A stretch of 36,434 bases of DNA from contig SMOI01000310.1 of NCBI GenBank assembly GCA_008000375.1, forward strand, positions 1-36,434, written 5' to 3'. Positions 19,400-27,165 of the stretch are shown one piece after another (positions within the stretch are counted from its first letter, which is position 1; each line of letters starts with the position of its first letter). Both the position numbers and the translations under genes were made by a program. The notes beneath the pieces were generated by a model, which searched no databases, was not told where the DNA came from, and was given only the letters and a program-made list of their open reading frames with translations. This DNA comes from Poteriospumella lacustris (Eukaryota > Sar > Chrysophyceae > Chromulinales > Dinobryaceae).

Positions 19400-20145
19400 C
19401 ATGTGAGATATCGAATGAAATGGGAATCTCGCTTTTCTGATGGAGATTATGAAAGTTCTGGCAGTTCTACGGTACGAATAAAGTTTGAAACCGAAAAATA
19501 CACTCGTTTTTGCCCCATAACTCTCCAGAATTCTCGTAGAAAAATGTAATTTTCATTAACGTTGACTTAAATACTCATAATATGGTCATTACTTTGTTTT
19601 TCCAACGTTTTACAAAGTAATTGATGGTTTTCCATCGGATTTACGAAAATGAGGTTGACCGAAGCAGCCCCGACAATCCCCGTTTACAAGCTAAACATCG
19701 AAGTATTCTTCACTTATGTTCTCGTGAGCATGATTTCAACACATATCCGAATCATATTCCAGTCCGTCAGAGGTCTAAAATGTGAAGTTGGCTTCATAAT
19801 AGGGCGAAATCAAGCGATTTTCGAACCACATTTACGTAATCCTCCATCTTGTATCCGTTACCAAAGCTGGGCATAACACATTTCACCGGAACAGCGCCCA
19901 TATATCCATTTAATATGTATAACTTGAGCCTAATCAATCATTCTTGTTCGAAAAGAGAGCGAAATGGTGACACAAAAACGCATTTTCTTCGCAGCAAACA
20001 GGACAGGAAGTGCTCGGACATAAATACTATCGCTTATAAAAGGTAGTTTTATGTCGCTTAAGTGAGCTTTTTCTGTGTTTAGGACGTTTTCCCACCAAAA
20101 TCGTCCACGTCCTGAACTACTACTGTACTGTTACATAGCTAAGCG
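19400..20145. repeat. Dispersed repeat, copy B
   Basis: This is the second copy of the block at 13010-13825, in the same orientation and about 6.3 kb away, with the same ordered landmarks (GAAATGGGAA, GTAGAAAAATGTAA, AATTGATGGTTTTCC, CATAACACATTTCA, GGAAGTGCTCGGAC). It lies upstream of the dioxygenase gene at 20562. Confidence 0.7.
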
Positions 20146-20279
20146 TTACCGTGTCGTTGTGTCTGTGCAGATTGACCTATGCTATATAGTGTAAGAAAAC
20201 AAAATCGATTGTACAAGCAGAAGCAGATGATTCACTTTTGGGGTCATCGCGCGAGCCCTATGTACTAGTATAGTAGTAG

Positions 20280-20375
20280 TTAACAGTCACTTTCATGATG
20301 TCGTTTTCGCTGTTCAGGACGTTCTTTTCTTTTTCTCGGTCCCGTTGCACTTGCACTGTACCATGAAAGTTAGGT
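20280..20375. repeat. Dispersed repeat, partial third copy
   Basis: It shares ACAGTCACTTTCA and the CTGTTCAGGACGTT...TGCACTGTA order with the last third of copy A (13660-13810). A shorter echo, GACGGTCACTTTCAAGGG, lies at about 23704. The intervening 20146-20279 and 20376-20561 hold nothing I can name except the expected promoter of the next gene. Confidence 0.5.
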
Positions 20376-20561
20376 GTATGCGGTAATTATGGTGTACTGT
20401 GCACTGCAGTCGATACAGCTCCGAGCTATGGGATATGGGACCGTGGGAGTCTCTTCGTTTGACCCAAAACCTCTTCGGCATCGGATTGCAGAACAGAAAG
20501 GTCCTCCTCCCACTTGCCAGCCAACAACACTCAGCGAAAATTTTGTTGCCAAGCGAACATC

Positions 20562-22153
20562 ATGGCGTCGATCGTACTTTTGTTGCTCCTGGTGAAGGCT
20601 GGGCTCTCCTGGTCGGCCGTGCGCCACCCGATCATGCGCGACTACAACCGCGTTCACTTCCGTGAGAATGTGACCTTCTCCGAGCTGCGGCGCGACTATC
20701 TTCATCCAACTTCGCAACAAGCGCTTAAACACCTTTTCGTGGGTGTTGCGACGACCGATGAATGCTTCGACCAGCTGTTCCAGCCGGCGCTTCTGGGCGT
20801 TCAGCGCCACACGGCGCAGAACCTCGCGCAAGTGCTGCTGCTGCGGGCGACAGAGGCGCCCTTTTCGACCTTGTCGGTCGATGGGGCGGGGTGCGTCGAA
20901 GTGCGCTTCGTCTCAAAGGGACAGTTGTTGGGCAGCCCGAAGGGAGTGACGAGCGACTTGGCGCACGCGGCGCTGAACGACTGGATCAAGGACATGACCC
21001 GCGTCGACCTCGCCGTCGCCAATGGCTTCGACCGCGCAGTGGAGTTCTTCTGGCACGACGAGTCGCAAACTCCAGTGTTCCAGGGGACACTGGAGCCAGG
21101 GGCGTCGGCCACGCTGTCGTCCTTCGTCGGCCACGTGTTCACTGCGAACCGCCTCGCCAGCCCCGACGGCGACGGCGACGGCGACGGCGACAGCGCCGAT
21201 GCGCCTCTTGACGCCATCGACGACGGCTTTTTGCACCCGGAGCACTCGCTGCCCGGCAACAGTGGCATCCTCGACTACTTCGTGGTGGACGAGGACCGCT
21301 ACACCTTTCGGGCGGAGAACCGCCTGCATTCGTGCGACCTGCCCGACGACTACGACCCACTCGCCGTGCGGCGCGTCTCGTGCGCCGACGGAGACCTCTA
21401 CTTCCGCTTTCTCGAGTTCTCCCAGCACGTCTTCCACGAGAAACGCGTCGGCCTCAATTTCGTGCAGCCGCACCTCGTGCGCGCGGTGACCAACGAAGGC
21501 TTCGTCCACACGCAGCTGCCGCAGGGCACCTTCGAGTGGCTGCGCGGCTGGTACGTCGCGGAGCAGGAGCGCGAGCGCGAGCGCGACATTGAGTCGACCG
21601 CCGGGCCGTGTATGAACCAGCACGTGGCGCCGTCCGTCATGTTCCATCTGCCGCCGCACCTGAAGGAGCGTCTGCGCCGCGAGCTGCAGCCCGTGCTCGA
21701 GCACTGGTTCGCCAGCTTCGAGAACTACTCGGCGCCGGCGACGCCGACGCGGTCGTCGTCCGCGCTGCAGCTCACGTCCATCTACGGCATCCGCAAGTAC
21801 GTCTCCGGCTCCGTCCTGCGCATGCACGTGGACACCGTGTCGACGCACGTGGTGTCGGCGATCATCAACGTGGACCAGGCCGTGCGGCGCGACTGGCCCC
21901 TGCTCATCCTCGACCACGCCGACCGCGAGCACCGCCTCGTCATGCAGCCCGGCGACATGGTGCTGTACGAGTCCGCCAAGCTGCTTCACGGCCGACCAGG
22001 TACGCCCGACCGCGCTCGCTCTGTCGCCCTCACCGACCGTCGCCCTCACCGACCGACCGCCACTGCCGCGCAGACGCCTTCGACGGCGACCACTACGACA
22101 ACATCTTCGTGCACTTCCAGCCGCGCGGCGGCTGGGACTACGACTGGCTGTAG
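20562..22153 (+). CDS. Secreted 2-oxoglutarate/Fe(II) dioxygenase, prolyl 4-hydroxylase-like
   Basis: Two exons, 20562-21999 and 22074-22153, flank a 74-nt intron (GTACGC...GCGCAG) and encode 505 residues. ATG 20562 opens a signal peptide (ASIVLLLLLVKAGLSWSA). An N-terminal region of ~350 residues has no recognised domain. The C-terminal jelly-roll has YGIRKYVSGSVLRMHVDTVS with the iron ligands H422 and D424, then INVDQAVRRDWPLLILDH, MQPGDMVLYESAKLLHGRP with the distal ligand H476, and, across the splice junction, DAFDGDHYDNIFVHFQP. The HxD...H triad and order fit the P4H-like Fe2OG family, but the usual Lys that binds 2-oxoglutarate is not obvious. The leader places it in the ER or outside. 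Hydroxylation of proline in surface proteins is the natural guess; the substrate is unknown. It is tail-to-tail with the Fes1-like gene, 107 bp apart. Confidence 0.85.
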
Positions 22154-22260
22154 CTCCTGTTTTCATAAGAAGACGTCGCTGCGGCGACTGGGTCGCAGTA
22201 ACGCGGCTGGGGATAATTAGTCTTCGCGTTACTCTCACCGACTGCGACGGCTACGGCGCC

Positions 22261-23538
22261 CTACGGCGCCCGCGGCGCGGCCTGCAGCGGCGGCGGCGCG
22301 ATCAGCAGCACCTCCTCGGCGCCTGAGGGCTGCGGTTGGCCTGCGACAGAGACAGGGGCTGTCGTGGCGCCTGGACTGCCGCTGTACCGAGGATAGCGAA
22401 TAGGAGGAGCAGCCGCACGGCGCTGGCCGTCGTCGTCGAAGAGCGCGTCGCGCAGCGCCCGCCACTGCTGCACCAGAACCCCGCGGCCGCCCTCTGCATC
22501 GTCCGCTGACGCTATAGTGCCCAGCGACTGCTCCCAGCGCTGCAGGGTGCGGTTGAATCGCTGGTCCAGCGGCTCCTGCTGCAGAACGGCCAGGGAGGTG
22601 GCCACGGCAGCCACCGGCGTCGCTGCGGACTCGCCCTCGCTCGGGGCGTCATCAACGTCGGCGCTGTGGCGGGAGGTTCCGTGTGCTCGCGCAACAAGCA
22701 GAAGCTGCTGCCCGACCTTCGTGTGCAGCAGATCCCGCAGCAGCACCATGCCGAACTCGAGACTCTCCGCCTCGCCTTCCAGCTCCGCGCCGCCGGCCGA
22801 CAGCCCGAGCAGCGACAGAAGCAGCGCGCGAGCGACCGCCGCCACGCGGACTTCGGAGCAAGTGTCGCTTTCCACCAGCGCCGACGCGAGGAAATACACC
22901 TTCGAGCGGAGAACTGGCTCCGCGAGCACCGCCACTGCCACGCCGTGCAGCTCGTGGAGGGCGAAGTGTTCCTCCGAGGCGGCGTGGCCGCGCACCGTCG
23001 CCGACAGCGCGAAGAACGCCTTCTTCGCCACAAGCAAGAGCTTCTGCTCCGCACTGGCGCGAAGCAGAGCAGCCAGTCGCTGCACGATCCCTTGACCATA
23101 CAACGCGTCCTGCACCGTCAAGTTGTTCTGCGAAACGGTGCCAATAATGGCAACGGCGAGCGCGCGAACGGACGTGGGGAGTCCGCTGTGCTCGCCGACG
23201 CGCAGAAGAATTTCACAGCCTCCAACTTTGGCAAAGACCTGCGCCATGTCCACTTGCTCCACAATGTCGCGCAGGTCCTCCAGGTCGGCGAGGAGGGCGT
23301 CTTCGTCTTCGTCAGACGCAACGCCGCCGCCTTCGATCAAAAGCTGGTTTACCTTCGACATGACCTCATCCATACGCTGCGGATCGCTGCGAACCACTTC
23401 ATTCATGACAGTCTCCAGCCAGCTCTTGTCGGCGTCCGTCATCGCTGAGAACTGCGACGGAGCTGTTCCGTCGTTCACCGCCATCGACCAGCGCAGCAAA
23501 CCGAGCCAATTGGGCATTCCTCCGCCTCCTCCAGACAT
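22261..23538 (-). CDS. Hsp70 nucleotide exchange factor, Fes1/HspBP1-like
   Basis: An intronless frame of 425 residues starts at ATG 23538 and stops with TAG at 22263-22261. The N terminus has the Fes1 signature (NWLGLLRWSMAVNDGT, then DADKSWLETVMNE). Armadillo-like helices follow: DLEDLRDIVEQVDMAQVF, GGCEILLRVGEHSGLPTSVR, and ALAVAIIGTVSQNNLTVQD, which matches the family's (A)T(A/C)xQNNxxxQ-type helix. The second half is longer and more acidic than yeast Fes1 and ends in a Pro/Ala-rich tail. These proteins release ADP from cytosolic Hsp70. No signal peptide is present, which argues against the ER paralogue Sil1. Short Gly-rich start MSGGGGG. Confidence 0.88.
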   Translation of the reverse strand: MSGGGGGMPNWLGLLRWSMAVNDGTAPSQFSAMTDADKSWLETVMNEVVRSDPQRMDEVMSKVNQLLIEGGGVASDEDEDALLADLEDLRDIVEQVDMAQVFAKVGGCEILLRVGEHSGLPTSVRALAVAIIGTVSQNNLTVQDALYGQGIVQRLAALLRASAEQKLLLVAKKAFFALSATVRGHAASEEHFALHELHGVAVAVLAEPVLRSKVYFLASALVESDTCSEVRVAAVARALLLSLLGLSAGGAELEGEAESLEFGMVLLRDLLHTKVGQQLLLVARAHGTSRHSADVDDAPSEGESAATPVAAVATSLAVLQQEPLDQRFNRTLQRWEQSLGTIASADDAEGGRGVLVQQWRALRDALFDDDGQRRAAAPPIRYPRYSGSPGATTAPVSVAGQPQPSGAEEVLLIAPPPLQAAPRAP

Positions 23539-23787
23539 GTTGCTTCGTAGAATAGGATTGATGAAGGGAAATCTAAATCGTTACTGATTGATGAAGGCAC
23601 GCGAGGTCCGGCGAGTGGAACGGTTGGCGTTGGCCATCGGCGCAGAATCGAAACTTCCAGACGACCGACTTTTTCGCCTGATCGGTCCGGATACACGACC
23701 TATGACGGTCACTTTCAAGGGATCCCGATGTTACCCCCACAGGCGTGTGAGCATTGTGAACACGCACATCGTACGCTGTGTCTTTCC

Positions 23788-24019
23788 ATTAACTAGTTCT
23801 TGTCGTACGAGTTGATGTCAAAAATGATTCGGACAATCATGTAGCTGAAACGTTGATGTCAATCACGCGAGGAACATCGAATACCTGAGCCCGATCATCA
23901 CACAACTGACTGCGGAGAGACAAAGCCTCAGCTCTGTTTGTGAAAGACACCATCGATACAGGTACACAATGGTCAGAACAACTTATGGCGGCCAAGTCAT
24001 ACGACAAGAACTAGTTAAT
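23788..24019. repeat. Small inverted-repeat element (MITE-like), 232 bp
   Basis: Perfect 20-bp inverted ends, ATTAACTAGTTCTTGTCGTA at 23788-23807 and its complement at 24000-24019, bracket about 190 bp of non-coding DNA. I see no clear target-site duplication. It sits between the head of the Fes1-like gene (23538) and the tail of proteasome beta1 (24122). The rest of 23539-24121 shows nothing else. Confidence 0.75.
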
Positions 24020-24121
24020 TTTTACAACTGTCGTTCAAGTGACATCGTCCCGACACGAACTAGAGGTCGACAACGTGCAACTCCACATTTGTTTTCAGGT
24101 TTACTCCATTCCACACAGACA

Positions 24122-24955
24122 TCACGGCAAGTATGGCAGCTGGTCGCCTGCAAGTAATGGAAGAGATAAGACAGCATAGTATACACCACCACACGAACAT
24201 CGAAGACGAACCTAGAACAACTTCCTTTTCCACACCACTCTCGTCGATGATGACCAGACGAATCACACCTCCTGACGATCCATCCCGTGCCATCGCGTGG
24301 GAAATGACCTTCTTGACGAAATCGATACACTCCTGGCGACTCATGCCCTCGCGATAAAGGGAATCAACCAAGCCGTAGATGTATGTGGAGCCTGAGCCGC
24401 CAATGGCGAATTTCTGCTTCATAAGAGTTCCGCCGAGAGGAACTTCGTATACTTGACCACCTTCATAGGGGTCCCATCCACCACAGATCATACCAGCGAG
24501 CATTCGATCTTTATTATTGTAGCAGATTTTGCGCATAAGGTTTGCGCAGGTTTTTACTCGCGGAAGACGTCCGAGCTCGGTGCTGCAACGAAGAAGAAAG
24601 AACTAAAGGTAACGCAATTTTGCACCCCCGTTTTGAATCTTATTTGACAACAATACCTGTGTGCATTGATGTAATACTTGACGTAATCTGTAACTGCTTG
24701 AGTATCGGCTGCACTGCCTGACCGGCAAGCCCAGACGTAGTCGTGAATGGGAACTACTTTGTCACTGACGCGGTTTGCAACATATGATCCTGTTGATGTT
24801 CGGGAGTCTGCTCCCAGAACTACTCCTCCGTCAAATGTCACAGCGACGATTGTTGTCTGCACGAACGAGGTGAGCAATGGATTAGATTTGTTGGGAAACG
24901 AAACAAAGTCACTTACTCCTGTTGAAACTTCGCCTTCGCGCAAACCGTAATCCAT
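24122..24955 (-). CDS. PSMB6: 20S proteasome subunit beta type-6 (beta1, caspase-like)
   Basis: Four exons, 24955-24917, 24856-24657, 24582-24212 and 24147-24122, with introns of 60, 74 and 64 nt, encode 211 residues. The propeptide is only 13 residues and ends STG, then the catalytic threonine ([11 protein letters not shown]). Counting from that Thr1, Asp17, Lys33 and Arg45 are in place (GADSRT, VSDK, ACRSGS). Arg45 and the [10 protein letters not shown] block mark beta1. Downstream come [33 protein letters not shown] and [13 protein letters not shown], with the Asp166/Ser169 region, and the C terminus [12 protein letters not shown]. The enzyme cleaves after acidic residues in the 20S core. 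The first intron falls exactly between the propeptide Gly and Thr1. The last exon is only 26 nt. Confidence 0.97.
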
Positions 24956-25437
24956 TTTCCCGCTAATTCTTCACTGAGATAGAGTTGGTTTATGTGCCGT
25001 CGATGCCTCAGATAGTTGTAGAAATCTTGAAGACTCGCGCTGCAAATCGAATCGAGTCTCAGAGCTCTGAAGAGATCGTCGTGAGGGCCACCGCGACGCT
25101 ATAAGGCGCAATCGTCGCCGCATATCCGCTACTATTGCGGAAGTCCGTAACTTTAACTCGCAACTCCGAGAAACAGTTCCGCAGTTGTGTTGAGACCGTT
25201 TCATGTTTCAAAGACGATGTCCTGGTGTGGGTGCCCTACTCGTGCCGTGCCATGTTGTATACCGTAGTGTGGAGCTCCAGCTTCGATCGAGAGCTTCGTT
25301 CGACACTGAGAGACCAACAGGAAGCATCAGATAAAGCAGCAGATAAAATATTGGGCCGAAGCCTCTCGAAGTAACCTGTCTGAAGTTCTTGTTGGAATCA
25401 AGCATCTGAAGCATCAGATACCAAGAAATCAAGACCC
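24956..25437. promoter_or_regulatory. Intergenic region between divergent proteasome beta1 and Kish
   Basis: The 482 bases should contain both promoters. I see no TATA-like or repeated element that I would call, and no supported gene. Confidence 0.4.
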
Positions 25438-25698
25438 ATGAGCGCTCTGTTCGATTTTCCTTCACTGTTGACCGTCATCTTGCTGTTCATCTGTACCGCA
25501 GCATTCACGCGATCAATGTATCCAACCATTTTTGATTCCGCTCCGGTGCAAGATCAGGATGGAAACGTAGTAACAGGAAAGCATCACGGTTTGCGAGGCT
25601 TGGCATGGAAGGCAAGCAGGGTGGGCGAGCGTCTTAGTCCTTACGTTGCCGCCTGCTGTGTTGTCATGGCGATTCATATTTTGTTTTTTAAGCCATAG
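25438..25698 (+). CDS. Kish/TMEM167 family secretory-pathway membrane protein
   Basis: The product of 86 residues starts at ATG 25438 (cccATGAGC) and is intronless. It matches the family end to end: MSALFDFPSLLTVILLFICT (first membrane helix), AAFTRSMYPTIF, GLAWKASRVGERLSPYVA, and a second helix CCVVMAIHILFF. Animal Kish is about 72 residues; the extra length is a loop of ~14 residues (QDQDGNVVTGKHHG) between YPTIF and the GLAWKASRVGER motif. The insert has no splice signals, so it is taken as coding. Kish is required early in the Golgi secretory route. Confidence 0.95.
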   Translation: MSALFDFPSLLTVILLFICTAAFTRSMYPTIFDSAPVQDQDGNVVTGKHHGLRGLAWKASRVGERLSPYVAACCVVMAIHILFFKP

Positions 25699-25879
25699 CA
25701 ACAGGAAGTCGCGCTTGCCGTTTGTCGTCATATTGTAGCATCTTTTGTAAATAGTCGCTTCGAACCTGTACAGTTCTTATCACTGATTGAAATCACCCGA
25801 ACAGTTCGGGATGGACAATCCCACAAGTGACGTGGAAAATGATGTTTGAGATTTACGGGGACGACCCGGTAGGTGACGT

Positions 25880-26762
25880 CTAGAAGTAGTCATGCACAAA
25901 GAAGAAAGCAGCCCCAGCAGCTCCCATAACGACGGTCTTTTTTATCGTCGAAACAGGAGCGAAGGGCCTTGAGACGAGGCCATGGGCGATACCAGCCATT
26001 GCGCCCCCAACGGCATAAGCTGCTGGGTCGCGTTTGCGTTGCAGGTAATGATCGTTGACCTCCAGTGCCACCGAAAATGCGGAGGCTAAAGCAGCCGTCT
26101 GTGCTCCTTTCATGGCAACACGGCGGGCAAGGTCCTCAACGCCTCGAAGCTCTGAATGATTGAAAGAGGAGAAGAAGAAGCGCAGTGAGTAGGAGCTCGT
26201 TGGCCGGCGATTCACTGTTCACATTACCTGGCTTCACCATGTTGGAGGCCATCGCCCGTTGGTAAGGGTTAATGGTCTGCGACGAACTGGACTTGGTGTG
26301 AACTGGCGTGCGTAGAGCTTCCTCTGAAACGATTTCTCTATTGAAGGAAGAAGAGGCGGTTGGTGCTGATTTCCTTGTTTCGGCGATGTACGCTAAGCTG
26401 GATCCCATGAAGAAACCCACGCCCCCATTCGATAGCAGAACCCCAAGACTATCAAAGAATTGCTTCTCGCCAGGACTTGACTCAGCCGCCTGAATGGGCG
26501 CTCGAAGATCATACTTCTTCTTGGGGACAGGGCCTTCGACTGGAGATGCTCCCGCTCCAGATGAAGACAACCCAACCGCGGGGGTTGCAGATGCTGCTCC
26601 GCTATGATCATCCCTTGAATCATTTGCATGCATTTCATCATTCACTTGTAATGGGCGCGGTTGTGAGAAAGGAGACGAGCCATAAGCGAGCCATGTTGTC
26701 CAGTCGTAAACACTGTAATGATTAAACTCGCGAGTTGGTGATGTCCCCTCTCTTTGCACCAT
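25880..26762 (-). CDS. Tim17/Tim22-like membrane protein
   Basis: Two exons, 26762-26228 and 26151-25880, flank a 76-nt intron (GTAATG...CATTCAG) and give 268 residues; the join KP-E-LRGVEDLARR is in frame. The first ~95 residues are Ser/Ala/Asp-rich. Glycine-rich hydrophobic segments follow: LLSNGGVGFFMGSSLAYI (~112-129), TAALASAFSVALEV, AYAVGGAMAGIAHGLVS, and VVMGAAGAAFFFVHDYF at the C terminus. Four small-residue-rich segments with GGxxAGxxxG resemble the Tim17/22/23 superfamily of the mitochondrial inner membrane (which also includes complex I B14.7-like subunits). Family assignment is by pattern only. The start may instead be further in, near the MHANDS methionine. Tail-to-tail with Kish, 181 bp apart. 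Confidence 0.65.
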
Positions 26763-27165
26763 TTGCACTTATGGTCGCTGACACCTGCAAAAGAAGTGCT
26801 CCATGAAATGCGTCAGACACAAATGTATGCTGAGAGAGTGCATCGGAAAGTGGCAGTGCTTGCTGCCTGTGCTGGTGATGAGCGAAGGAGACGACACATT
26901 TGTCGTAGACCATTTGTCACGACAAGTTTGTCGTGCAGCATTTGTCATTTGTCGTGAAGTTGTTTGTCATCACGTTGTCGCACCTTGTCCTGACTCGTTG
27001 CCCGCGACAATCGGCAGTTTTTTCGCGACGCCGTTCGTCGCGATCCTCCGACCGGCTCTCTGACCGAGCCGAAGCGCCAACCGAAAGACTACGTCTGATA
27101 GTCCGTGCAGTCTTGTTTGTATTCCATCAATTGCGTGGACCACTTCGGTTCCCAATTGACTTATC
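26763..27165. promoter_or_regulatory. Intergenic region with TTGTCGT-rich imperfect repeats
   Basis: Between the divergent Tim17-like and glycosyltransferase genes, 26894-26982 holds about nine imperfect copies of TTGTC(G/A)T, some inverted (ACGACAAGTTTGTCGT is a perfect palindrome). The cluster sits ~180 bp upstream of the glycosyltransferase ATG. It could be a regulatory array or a decaying simple repeat. Confidence 0.6.
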
